Shown here: positions 1 to 7,632 of the stretch, piece by piece
Position numbering within the stretch: position 1 is the first letter of the stretch
How the letters are laid out: every line of letters begins with the position of its first letter
Assembly (NCBI RefSeq): GCF_000425445.1
Contig: NZ_AUDL01000014.1
Span: 60,008-124,007, forward strand
Reading direction: 5' to 3'
From: Flavobacterium denitrificans DSM 15936
GTDB lineage: Bacteria; Bacteroidota; Bacteroidia; Flavobacteriales; Flavobacteriaceae
DNA: 64,000 nt
Translations under genes and position numbers: made by a program
Notes under the pieces: model-generated
Seen by the model: the letters and a program-made list of their open reading frames with translations, nothing else
Databases searched by the model: none
Told to the model about the DNA's origin: nothing

Positions 1-738
1 ATCGTTCTCGCTATAGCCGGTTTTGATCCTTCGGGGGGCGCTGGCGTTTTAGCCGATGCCAAAACTTTTGAATTGCATCAGGTTACTGGATTTGCAATCA
101 CAACTGCAAATACTATTCAGACCGAAAACAAGTTTTATGAAATTCAATGGACAAATTTAAGCTTTGTGATTCGTTCGATAGAAACTCTTTTTTTAAGTTA
201 TAAAATCAGCGTGGTAAAAATTGGGATTGTTCCAACGCTTCATTATTTAAACCGAATTCTTTCGACAATAAAACTTTTATCGCCATCAACAAAAATTGTT
301 TGGGATCCTGTTTTAAAATCAACTACTGAATTTGAATTTATAAAAATTGAAGACTATCCGGCATTAGATAAAATCCTTTCCAAAATTGATCTGATTACGC
401 CCAATTACAACGAAATCGAAATCTTGTTTCCTGATTTTTTTACAAACAAAATCTGGCAACAAAATAAAATTCCGACTTCCATTTTATTAAAAGGCGGACA
501 TAATGCTTTAGAACCTGGCACTGATCGTCTTTTTCTAAAAAATGAAACAATTGATTTATTGCCTTCAGGAAAAAAATGTTTTGAAAAACACGGTTCTGGC
601 TGTGTTTTATCAGCCTCAATAGCCTCAAATCTTGCATTAGATCAAACTTTGCATGAAGCTTGTCTAAATGCTAAAACCTACATAGAAAAATATCTAAATT
701 CAACTTCAACACTAATAGGATTTCACTATGTACAATAA
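1..738 (+). CDS. thiD: Hydroxymethylpyrimidine (phosphate) kinase ThiD, 5'-truncated by window edge
   Basis: Phosphorylates HMP and HMP-phosphate to HMP-PP, the pyrimidine half of thiamin. The frame is open from base 1, where it reads GFDPSGGAG, the conserved N-terminal substrate loop of ribokinase-fold HMP kinases. Near the C-terminus HGSGCVLSA matches the anion-hole/catalytic GTGC motif. The natural ATG lies just before the window, so only a few residues are missing. The gene overlaps thiE by 11 bp, indicating translational coupling in a thi operon. The mid-region is fairly divergent from E. coli ThiD, but both ends are diagnostic. Confidence 0.9.
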   Translation: MVLAIAGFDPSGGAGVLADAKTFELHQVTGFAITTANTIQTENKFYEIQWTNLSFVIRSIETLFLSYKISVVKIGIVPTLHYLNRILSTIKLLSPSTKIVWDPVLKSTTEFEFIKIEDYPALDKILSKIDLITPNYNEIEILFPDFFTNKIWQQNKIPTSILLKGGHNALEPGTDRLFLKNETIDLLPSGKKCFEKHGSGCVLSASIASNLALDQTLHEACLNAKTYIEKYLNSTSTLIGFHYVQ

Positions 739-1366
739 ACTACAATACATTTCTCAAGGAAATACAATCGAAGAACAATTGTATAATATTCAACAGGCGC
801 TTGATGCGGGTTGCGATTGGATACAAATGCGATTTAAAAATCAGACTGCTAAAGATACTTTTGCCTTAGCTGAAGCTGTAAAATTTTTATGCGAAGAATA
901 TCTGGCGAATTTTATTGTAAATGATGACTTGCATCTCGCTGAACAAATTGCAGCAGATGGTGTTCATCTTGGTTTAACCGATATGAAAATTAATGAAGCC
1001 AGAGCTATTTTAGGAAACACAAAAATTATAGGAGGAACGGCAAACACTTTTGAAGACATTCAAAACCATGCAAAAAATGGCGCTGATTACATTGGTTTAG
1101 GCCCTTTCCGATTTACGAATACAAAGGAAAAATTAAGTCCGATTTTAGGTTTGTCAGGGTATTTTGAGATTCTTCAAAAAATGAAAAAAAATAAAATCAC
1201 AATTCCAGTTTTTGCAATTGGCGGAATTACTTTGAAAGATGTAAATCCGTTAATGGAAACTGGCATTTACGGTATTGCACTTTCTGGGCTTATCACAGAA
1301 AGTGACGAAAAAGAAAAATTAATTCAGCAACTCAACGAAAAATTATATGCAAAAGTCATTGTTTAA
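728..1366 (+). CDS. thiE: Thiamin-phosphate synthase ThiE
   Basis: Couples HMP-PP with thiazole phosphate to give thiamin phosphate; cytosolic TIM barrel of 212 aa, the usual length. Visible family motifs are QMRFKN (usual Q-x-R-x-K), [10 protein letters not shown] with the Mg-binding Asp pair, [19 protein letters not shown] (usual GPxFxTxTK) and the phosphate-binding FAIGGI. The ATG at 728 lies within the end of thiD and the 3' end overlaps thiG by 20 bp, so thiD-thiE-thiG form one tightly packed unit. Confidence 0.95.
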   Translation: MYNKLQYISQGNTIEEQLYNIQQALDAGCDWIQMRFKNQTAKDTFALAEAVKFLCEEYLANFIVNDDLHLAEQIAADGVHLGLTDMKINEARAILGNTKIIGGTANTFEDIQNHAKNGADYIGLGPFRFTNTKEKLSPILGLSGYFEILQKMKKNKITIPVFAIGGITLKDVNPLMETGIYGIALSGLITESDEKEKLIQQLNEKLYAKVIV

Positions 1367-2123
1367 TATAGCAGACAAAACCTTTACTTCTCGTTTATTT
1401 CTTGGAACGGGAAAATTTGGTTCAAATCAGGAAATGGAAGAAGCGATTTTGGCTTCAGAAAGCGAATTGGTTACCGTTGCCCTAAAACGCATCGACTTAG
1501 AAACAGATACTGATGCAATTTTACCCCATTTAAAACATCCAAAGATCAATTTATTACCCAATACATCTGGAGCACGAAACGCCAAAGAAGCTGTTTTTGC
1601 TGCACAATTGGCACGTGAAGCTTTAGAAAGCAACTGGGTAAAATTAGAAATTCACCCAGATCCAAAATATCTAATGCCTGATCCTATTGAAACTTTGAAA
1701 GCGACTGAAGAATTAGCAAAATTAGGATTTATTGTACTTCCATACATTCACGCCGATCCGGTTTTGTGCAAACATCTTGAAAGCGCTGGAACTTCTGCCG
1801 TAATGCCTTTGGGTTCACCAATTGGAAGTAATAAAGGTCTAAAAACAATAGATTTCTTAGAAATTATAATCGAGCAAAGTACGGTTCCAGTTATTGTTGA
1901 CGCCGGAATTGGCGCTCCTTCTGATGCCGCTAAAGCAATGGAAATTGGCGCTGATGCCGTTTTGGTGAACACTGCGATTGCTGTTGCCGGAAATCCGAGT
2001 TTAATGGCTGAGGCGTTTAAAGAAGCTGTCATTGCTGGAAGAAAGGCTTTTGAAGCAAAGATTGGAAATCAGCAAAATTATGCTTCAGCTTCTAGCCCTT
2101 TGACTTCTTTTCTTTATGAATAA
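1347..2123 (+). CDS. thiG: Thiazole synthase ThiG
   Basis: Forms the thiazole ring of thiamin from DXP, dehydroglycine (supplied by ThiH) and ThiS thiocarboxylate. The 258-aa TIM-barrel protein has the family landmarks FLGTGKF near the N-terminus, the [14 protein letters not shown] segment containing the Schiff-base Lys, MPLGSPIGS, and [29 protein letters not shown] at the phosphate site. It starts inside thiE. Immediately downstream the operon is interrupted by a GxxExxY gene before thiH, which normally pairs directly with thiG. ThiS and ThiC are not in the window and probably lie upstream. Confidence 0.96.
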   Translation: MQKSLFNIADKTFTSRLFLGTGKFGSNQEMEEAILASESELVTVALKRIDLETDTDAILPHLKHPKINLLPNTSGARNAKEAVFAAQLAREALESNWVKLEIHPDPKYLMPDPIETLKATEELAKLGFIVLPYIHADPVLCKHLESAGTSAVMPLGSPIGSNKGLKTIDFLEIIIEQSTVPVIVDAGIGAPSDAAKAMEIGADAVLVNTAIAVAGNPSLMAEAFKEAVIAGRKAFEAKIGNQQNYASASSPLTSFLYE

Positions 2124-2134
2124 ATTTGATTTTC

Positions 2135-2153
2135 TCTCGCAGATTTAGCAGAT
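2135..2153. repeat. Left arm of inverted repeat flanking GxxExxY gene
   Basis: The 19-nt TCTCGCAGATTTAGCAGAT is matched (17 of 19) by the reverse complement of bases 2631-2649. The two arms bracket the GxxExxY gene and lie just after thiG and just before thiH. Confidence 0.7.
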
Positions 2154-2244
2154 GATTTTTATGTTGAAACTGCTGAATCTATTTATTATGATTTTTTAAC
2201 CAATAAAAAAAACCGAATTTTCTTTGATTTTGAATTAAAAAATT

Positions 2245-2622
2245 ATGTCAGAAAATGAAATATCATATAAAATTAGAGGAGCAATTTTTAAAGTATATAA
2301 CGGTCTCGGACCCGGATTATTAGAATCGGTTTATGAGAGTGCTCTTTATTATCAATTACAAAAAGATGGATTACAAATCGTTAAACAAATTGATTTCCCT
2401 GTTAAATATGATGAAGCTTATTTAGACATAACTTTCAGACTAGATATTTTAGTGGAGAATAAAGTAATTATAGAATTAAAATCCGTGGAGGAAATAAAGC
2501 CAATTCATTTCAAACAATTAAATACTTATTTAAAATTGACTAATAAAAAACTAGGACTATTAGTCAATTTTAACTGCTCTAATATCCTAGAAAATATTCA
2601 TCGCGTTGTAAATAAAATTTAA
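2245..2622 (+). CDS. GxxExxY family protein (PD-(D/E)XK-like fold)
   Basis: A 125-aa protein of the widespread, functionally uncharacterised GxxExxY family (PDDEXK_3-like). The signature GPGLLESVYE gives G-x-x-x-x-E-x-x-Y near residues 22-31, and RLDILVENKVIIELKS supplies the D...E-x-K arrangement of the PD-(D/E)XK nuclease fold. No catalytic role is established for the family. It has no thiamin connection yet sits between thiG and thiH, enclosed by 19-bp imperfect inverted repeats (2135-2153, 2631-2649), as if inserted as a 515-bp unit. The 121-bp gap before it contains no other gene. Confidence 0.88.
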   Translation: MSENEISYKIRGAIFKVYNGLGPGLLESVYESALYYQLQKDGLQIVKQIDFPVKYDEAYLDITFRLDILVENKVIIELKSVEEIKPIHFKQLNTYLKLTNKKLGLLVNFNCSNILENIHRVVNKI

Positions 2623-2630
2623 TCTGCACG

Positions 2631-2649
2631 ATCTGCAAAATCTGCGGGA
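2631..2649. repeat. Right arm of inverted repeat flanking GxxExxY gene
   Basis: ATCTGCAAAATCTGCGGGA is the inverted partner of 2135-2153. It begins 9 bases after the GxxExxY stop codon and ends 13 bases before the thiH ATG. Confidence 0.7.
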
Positions 2650-2662
2650 AACAAAATAAAAA

Positions 2663-3799
2663 ATGAACACATTCAAATCTATTTTCGATCAATATAATTG
2701 GGATGAAATCCAATCTAGAATATACAAGACAACATCAAAAGATGTCGAACGTACTTTGGCTAAAACCAAATACAATCTTGATGATTTTTTGATTTTAATC
2801 TCCCCAATTGCTCAAAATTATCTGGAAGAAATGGCTCAAAAATGCCATGAAATTACCAAAAAACGTTTTGGAAAAACCATTCAAATGTATGCGCCACTTT
2901 ATTTAAGCAACGAATGTCAAAATATCTGTACGTATTGTGGTTTTAGTTTAGACAATAAAATCAAGCGAAAAACACTTTCTGATTCCGAGATAAAACTTGA
3001 AGTTGAAGCTTTGAAAAATACAGGCTTTGATCATGTTTTACTCGTAACAGGCGAAGCAAATTATACAGTAAACATCCATTATTTTTTGAATGCAATTAAT
3101 TTAATCAGAAAGGATTTTTCGATTATTTCTGTTGAAGTACAACCACTTTCAACTGAAGATTATGAACATCTACACAACGCTGGTGTTTACTCGGTTTTGG
3201 TTTATCAGGAAACCTATCATCAAGAAGTTTACAAAAAGTATCATACAAAAGGTAAAAAATCAAATTTCGAATATAGATTAGAAACTCCTGACCGAATTGG
3301 AACTGCCGGAATTCATAAAATTGGTTTAGGTGTTTTATTGGGGTTGGAAGATTGGCGAACCGATAGTTTCTTTAATGCCTTGCATTTAGATTATTTGCAG
3401 AAGAAATATTGGCAAACCAAATATTCCGTTTCTTTTCCACGTCTTCGTCCCGCTGAAGGAATTATCGAACCTAATTTTATTATGGATGACAAAGATTTGA
3501 CGCAATTAATCTGCGCTTACCGATTATGGAATGAGGATTTAGAAATCTCCATTTCAACACGTGAAAACGAAAAATTCAGAAACAATATCATTCCGATTGG
3601 TGTTACGAGTATGAGCGCAGGCTCAAAAACAAATCCGGGTGGTTATGTGGTGGATCCGCAGTCTTTGGAGCAATTCGAAATCAGCGACGAACGCTCTGCC
3701 GAAGAAATTTCACAAATCATAAAAAAATCAGGTTACGAACCCGTTTGGAAAGATTGGCACGAAGCATATAGTCAAAAGTTGGAAAGTCAAAAGTCATAA
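2663..3799 (+). CDS. thiH: 2-iminoacetate synthase ThiH (radical SAM)
   Basis: Cleaves tyrosine to dehydroglycine and p-cresol for ThiG, using a [4Fe-4S] cluster and SAM. The 378-aa protein has the radical-SAM triad C-x3-C-x2-C in ECQNICTYCGF (about residues 88-98), preceded by the ThiH-type APLYLSN. The C-terminal region carries the expected PRLRPAEG and GVTSMSAGSKTNPGGY segments. The last codons (SQKLESQKS) lie inside a low-complexity repeat that continues into the intergenic hairpin towards thiF, so the C-terminus appears extended by repeat DNA. Confidence 0.96.
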   Translation: MNTFKSIFDQYNWDEIQSRIYKTTSKDVERTLAKTKYNLDDFLILISPIAQNYLEEMAQKCHEITKKRFGKTIQMYAPLYLSNECQNICTYCGFSLDNKIKRKTLSDSEIKLEVEALKNTGFDHVLLVTGEANYTVNIHYFLNAINLIRKDFSIISVEVQPLSTEDYEHLHNAGVYSVLVYQETYHQEVYKKYHTKGKKSNFEYRLETPDRIGTAGIHKIGLGVLLGLEDWRTDSFFNALHLDYLQKKYWQTKYSVSFPRLRPAEGIIEPNFIMDDKDLTQLICAYRLWNEDLEISISTRENEKFRNNIIPIGVTSMSAGSKTNPGGYVVDPQSLEQFEISDERSAEEISQIIKKSGYEPVWKDWHEAYSQKLESQKS

Positions 3800-3876
3800 A
3801 GTCCAAAACTTAACTTTAATCTTTCACCTTCAACTTTCAACTTTTGACTTTCGACTTTCGACTTTCGACTTTCGAC
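3771..3876. repeat. Low-complexity inverted repeat with 7-bp tandem repeats between thiH and thiF
   Basis: GAAAGTCAAAAGT (3782-3794) pairs perfectly with ACTTTTGACTTTC (3840-3852). The right half continues as four GACTTTC heptamers. The left arm covers the last codons of thiH. It may form a long hairpin within the operon transcript. Confidence 0.75.
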
Positions 3877-3893
3877 CTTTAAGACTAAAAATA

Positions 3894-4604
3894 ATGAGCA
3901 TTATACAAGAATTCCTTCGTTACAACAGACAAACTATTTTACCTGAAATTGGCGATGAAGGTCAAGAAAAACTAAAAAAAGCAAAAGTATTAGTTATTGG
4001 AGCCGGCGGTTTAGGCTGTCCGATTTTGCAATATATTGCTACTGCCGGTGTAGGTTTTATCGGAATTATGGATTTTGACACCATTGAAATTCATAATCTT
4101 CATCGGCAGATTTTATATACTGAAAATGAAATAGGAAAACAAAAATCGATTGTTGCCCGAGAAGTCGTTTCAAAACTAAATCCGTTGATTGAAGCTGTCG
4201 CTATTAATGAAAAACTAACTACTGAAAATGCATCAAAAATCATTGAACAATATGATATTGTTGTCGATGGTTCTGATAATTTTTCGACACGTTATTTAGT
4301 GAATGATACTTGTGTGAAACTAAAGAAAACTTTGGTTTACGGAAGTATTTTAAAGTTTGAAGGCCAAATTGCCGTTTTCAATCATAACGGAAGCAAAAAT
4401 CTCCGAGATTTGTTTCCGGAAATGCCTGATCCAAAAGATGTTCCGAATTGCAATTTGAATGGCGTTTTAGGAACTTTACCTGGAATCATTGGCAATATGA
4501 TGGCGCACGAAACACTTAAATTAATTTTAGAATTACCAACTTTAAAGAATGAACTTGTCATTTTTAATACGTTAAACTGGAATTTTACAAAGCTGAATTT
4601 CTAA
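3894..4604 (+). CDS. thiF: ThiF/MoeB/HesA-type adenylyltransferase
   Basis: Adenylates the C-terminus of a ubiquitin-like sulphur carrier (ThiS by context). The 236-aa protein has the ATP-binding GAGGLGCPILQ, the DFDTIEIHNLHRQ segment and the DGSDNFSTR loop. NCNLNGVLG holds the Cys aligned with the ThiF sulphur-relay cysteine. The two CxxC zinc pairs of E. coli ThiF/MoeB are missing: the first reads NLRD and the C-terminal pair is absent. Last thi gene on this strand; the next gene converges with it, the two overlapping by 4 bp. Confidence 0.85.
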   Translation: MSIIQEFLRYNRQTILPEIGDEGQEKLKKAKVLVIGAGGLGCPILQYIATAGVGFIGIMDFDTIEIHNLHRQILYTENEIGKQKSIVAREVVSKLNPLIEAVAINEKLTTENASKIIEQYDIVVDGSDNFSTRYLVNDTCVKLKKTLVYGSILKFEGQIAVFNHNGSKNLRDLFPEMPDPKDVPNCNLNGVLGTLPGIIGNMMAHETLKLILELPTLKNELVIFNTLNWNFTKLNF

Positions 4605-5395
4605 AACACAACCTCATCACCAACAGAAATAGTTCCTGAATTCAGACTAACGATATTAGTCCCAAATAAAACAGAATTATCTACATTTCTGTATTTGCTC
4701 AAGGTTTTTAGAGGCTCTTTTTTTACAATTCCTTTCTGCGGATCATTATTTACCATAATACATCTTCCGCAAGGCTTTATGTTTTTAAATTGAACGTCGC
4801 CTATTTTAAAAACCTGAAAATCATCTTCTTCGTGAGCACTTTTGGTGCTCACCACAATATTTGGGCGGAATCTTTTAATAGTGATTTTTTCTTCTAATTT
4901 TTCATTTAAAAAATTAAGACTTTCTGTTCCAATTAATAAATAGGGATAACCATCGGCTAAACTGACATTGTAGATTTCATTTGTTCTTGAACTTTCATGT
5001 TTACGAGCACCAATTTTATTGATTTTCACCAATCTGCATTCAAAACCTAATTTATCACTAAACCATTTTGAAGAATTTTTATTGACTTCGAAAACTTCAC
5101 TTTTATCGTCCCAAACTTGAGAATCTATAGGATTTTCCAAATGTTCACTAATAGAAAATTCATGCGTTTCTCCTTCAAAAGCAATTTGAATTTTATCTCC
5201 TAAAATCTCAGGATAAAACTGACTCATTATTGGGTATTCTCTTTGCGTAACATGAACATTTTCTGAATCAATCAACATCCATCTTCGGTCATTTTCAAAT
5301 CCCATTTCTTCTGCATTGGCACTTTTTAAACTAATACCAGCCAAGCTTTTTATCGGATAAATATAAATTTCTTTTATAATGTAAACTGCACTCAT
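4601..5395 (-). CDS. MOSC domain protein (mARC/YcbX-like)
   Basis: A 264-aa protein with an N-terminal MOSC beta-barrel (IYPIKSLAGISL, GFENDRRWM) and a C-terminal MOSC domain (RFRPNIVV, KPCGRCIMVNNDP). In the mARC/YcbX family the conserved Cys of the CxRC motif binds the molybdenum cofactor and the protein reduces N-hydroxylated substrates. No ferredoxin domain is present, so a separate electron donor would be needed. It is transcribed with aat, 2 bp upstream. Exact substrate is unknown. Confidence 0.85.
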   Translation of the reverse strand: MSAVYIIKEIYIYPIKSLAGISLKSANAEEMGFENDRRWMLIDSENVHVTQREYPIMSQFYPEILGDKIQIAFEGETHEFSISEHLENPIDSQVWDDKSEVFEVNKNSSKWFSDKLGFECRLVKINKIGARKHESSRTNEIYNVSLADGYPYLLIGTESLNFLNEKLEEKITIKRFRPNIVVSTKSAHEEDDFQVFKIGDVQFKNIKPCGRCIMVNNDPQKGIVKKEPLKTLSKYRNVDNSVLFGTNIVSLNSGTISVGDEVVF

Positions 5396-5397
5396 TT

Positions 5398-6042
5398 TTA
5401 TTTGCTTTTTAAGATGGACATAAATTCTTCGCGATCAATTTCACGACAACCCAAACTTTCTAAATGTGGATTATAAATCTGGCAATCTAATAATTTGTAA
5501 TTTTCTTTCTTCAAATATAAGGCTAAAGCAATGAAAGCTGTTTTTGAAGCATTTGAAACTTTAGAAAACATACTTTCTCCACAAAAAACAGTTCCCTTTC
5601 CTAAATCAATTCCATACAAACCCCCAACTAAGATATCATCCTGCCAAACCTCAACAGATTTTGCAAATCCTTCTTCATTCAGTTTGCAATATGCTTCAAT
5701 CATTTCATCAGAAATCCAAGTTCCATTTTGACCGTCGCGTTTTATCTGTTGGCAATTCGAAATTACTTCTCTGAAATTTTTATTGTAAGTCACCTTGAAC
5801 ATTTTCTGATTCAGGATCTTTCGCATACTTTTCGATATTACGAGTTCATCGAAAAACAAAACCATTCTCGGATCTGGCGCCCACCAAAGAATTGGCTCTC
5901 CTTCATTAAACCAAGGAAAAATTCCGCTTTTATAAGCCAATTGCAATCGTTCGGAACTTAAATCGCCGCCAATTGCCAAAACACCTTCTTCATCAGCTTC
6001 TGAAACGGGCGGAAAAAATAAATCGTTGAATAAATAATACAT
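5398..6042 (-). CDS. aat: Leucyl/phenylalanyl-tRNA-protein transferase
   Basis: Transfers Leu or Phe from aminoacyl-tRNA to N-terminal Arg/Lys of proteins, tagging them for ClpS/ClpAP (N-end rule). The 214-aa length and the motifs FPPVSEADEEGVLAIGG, GIFPWFNEG, WWAPDPRMVL, GTWISDEMIEAY, GGLYGIDLGK and FCGESMFS are all typical. The three-residue C-terminal end after FMSIL is short but normal for Bacteroidota. Probably co-transcribed with the downstream MOSC gene. Confidence 0.96.
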   Translation of the reverse strand: MYYLFNDLFFPPVSEADEEGVLAIGGDLSSERLQLAYKSGIFPWFNEGEPILWWAPDPRMVLFFDELVISKSMRKILNQKMFKVTYNKNFREVISNCQQIKRDGQNGTWISDEMIEAYCKLNEEGFAKSVEVWQDDILVGGLYGIDLGKGTVFCGESMFSKVSNASKTAFIALALYLKKENYKLLDCQIYNPHLESLGCREIDREEFMSILKSK

Positions 6043-6120
6043 CTTTTTTAAAAATCAATCATGAAATTCCAAATTTCAAAATGTTGTCATTTATATAAAT
6101 AACAAACCAAACTCAAAAAC

Positions 6121-6169
6121 AAAATTCCAAATCCCAAAATCACGTGAATGAATTGGAATTTGGAATTTT
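6121..6169 (-). terminator. Intrinsic terminator of the DUF3127 gene (TTCCAAAT-family hairpin)
   Basis: 17-bp arms with one mismatch: AAAATTCCAAATCCCAA (6121-6137) and TTGGAATTTGGAATTTT (6153-6169). On the minus strand the stem is followed by a T-rich tail. It lies between the DUF3127 stop and the aat start. The same arm sequence recurs at 12767-12831, 51279-51333 and 58355-58392. Confidence 0.75.
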
Positions 6170-6193
6170 ATTTTTTTAGAATTTAAACCTTTT

Positions 6194-6565
6194 TTAGAAC
6201 GGTAAATCGTCTGGTTCGTCTTCGTTAATGCTTGTTGCTGGTGCAAAAGTTTCTGCAACTGGCATTGGAGCGCCTTGCGCAGGTCCTTCTGGCGCCAATC
6301 TTTCGATTCTCCAACCTTGAATACTATTGAAATATCTAGTTTCTCCTTGTGGATTAACCCATTCTCTTCCTCTTAAATTGATAGAAACTTTTACTGCTTC
6401 ACCTAGTTTATAGTTGCTTAATAAATCGCATTTGTCTTGAGTAAATTCGATTAAAATGTGTTGTGGATACTGCTCATCTGTAGTTACTACTAATTCTCTT
6501 TTTTTGAATGAAGCACTAACTTGTTGCTCAGGATTTACCACTTTTACTTTTCCTATAACTTCCAT
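6194..6565 (-). CDS. DUF3127 protein with SSB-like acidic C-terminal tail
   Basis: A 123-aa protein of the DUF3127 family. Residues 1-85 are a compact beta-rich domain (VIGKVKVV, ELVVTTDEQYPQHILIEFTQDK, GREWVNPQGETRYFNSIQGWRIE), consistent with an OB-fold. It is followed by an Ala/Pro-rich linker and the terminal DEPDDLPF. That terminus closely resembles the acidic D-D-x-P-F tip of bacterial SSB, which recruits repair and replication proteins. A single-stranded DNA-binding role is inferred; the family is formally uncharacterised. It has its own downstream terminator. Confidence 0.8.
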   Translation of the reverse strand: MEVIGKVKVVNPEQQVSASFKKRELVVTTDEQYPQHILIEFTQDKCDLLSNYKLGEAVKVSINLRGREWVNPQGETRYFNSIQGWRIERLAPEGPAQGAPMPVAETFAPATSINEDEPDDLPF

Positions 6566-6596
6566 CTTCGTCTATAATTAATTATTGTTTCTATTC

Positions 6597-7472
6597 TTAT
6601 TTTTTGGCTAAAAGCACTTTCCAAGCTGAAGAAATATCATCATTATTGAGATATTTTTTGGCTTCTAAATGTATTTTTTCCTGATCATCTGAGCTTAAAA
6701 CTCCTTTCACAGAAAAATTTTCTTTCACAAATATACTAACTTCTTCTGTTGTAGGCAAGGCTTCTATATTTCCTAATTTTCCGAGGTCATTCCCATTAAA
6801 CACAGGGCTTTCCTTTACAAAACTCGGAATTGCATCTACTCCAACGCCCAAAGTTGTCAGTGGTTTTGGCACTTCAAAAAGCCCTTGATTTGATCTTGAA
6901 TACCAATTTGCTCCCAATCTTGAAACCAAATCAATTTTGTGTTGATCAATAGCTCCATTTTCGTCTAAAATCGATTCGTTGATATGAATCTTTACCACTT
7001 CACACAAAATCAGATTTCCAGCTCCTCCTTCTGTTCCTAACGGAATAATTTGCGAAATCTTGCATTCAAACTGAACCGGTGATTCTTTAACCCTATACGG
7101 CTTTACAATATCAGATGGAACCTGAGTTAAACCTGCTTTTATGAACTCATTTACACCCTCACCATATTCTGTACTTGCCAATGAGGTTTGTTGTACCAAA
7201 TCGTAATTTACGACATTAATTACTACTTCACGTGTTGCTTCGGCATTAATCAAAGTATGCTTTACTGTATTGTCACGAACGCGTCTTGAAGGCGAAAAAA
7301 CCAAAATTGGCGGATTAGCACTAAACACATTAAAAAAGCTGAAAGGCGATAAATTCGGGATTCCTTTTTCGCTTATTGTACTTGCAAAAGCAATTGGCCT
7401 TGGGCCGACAGCACTTTGCAGATAACCTTGCAATTTAACTGTTGGTATCTCTTTTGGATCGATGCTAATCAT
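6597..7472 (-). CDS. Flavin reductase family protein (FMN-binding split barrel)
   Basis: A 291-aa protein of the DIM6/NTAB flavin reductase-like family. GPRPIAFASTISEKG and NLSPFSFFNVFSANPP form the FMN-binding split-barrel core; KESPVQFECK and the EVVKIH strand follow. The open frame extends 50 codons further upstream to 7622, but that region translates into unlikely sequence. MISIDPKEIPT at 7472 aligns with family starts, so 7472 is chosen. The C-terminal 60 residues resemble a small helical extension. Natural substrate unknown; monocistronic and divergent from the histidine kinase. Confidence 0.85.
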   Translation of the reverse strand: MISIDPKEIPTVKLQGYLQSAVGPRPIAFASTISEKGIPNLSPFSFFNVFSANPPILVFSPSRRVRDNTVKHTLINAEATREVVINVVNYDLVQQTSLASTEYGEGVNEFIKAGLTQVPSDIVKPYRVKESPVQFECKISQIIPLGTEGGAGNLILCEVVKIHINESILDENGAIDQHKIDLVSRLGANWYSRSNQGLFEVPKPLTTLGVGVDAIPSFVKESPVFNGNDLGKLGNIEALPTTEEVSIFVKENFSVKGVLSSDDQEKIHLEAKKYLNNDDISSAWKVLLAKK

Positions 7473-7632
7473 AATTTTTCTTTTTAACCAAACCTCATTT
7501 TGGTAACTGCAAAAGTATAGAAATGGTTTAATTCGGAGAAATAGTTTGGAACATAAAAACGAAAAATCTTTCCGGAATTGCAAAATATTAAATGCGTATA
7601 ATTCGTTATATTTATACCTCAAAAATTAGTTT

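Noticed and set aside
3840..3876. GACTTTC tandem units as a CRISPR array
   Set aside because: Units are 7 bp with no spacers; no cas genes in the window.
1..4604. TPP riboswitch for the thi operon
   Set aside because: None is visible inside the window; the operon start lies upstream of base 1. The only THI element found is at 12646-12730.
7473..7622. 50-codon N-terminal extension of the flavin reductase frame
   Set aside because: The extension has no resemblance to the family and reads like translated intergenic AT-rich DNA; MISIDPKEIPT at 7472 is the natural start.
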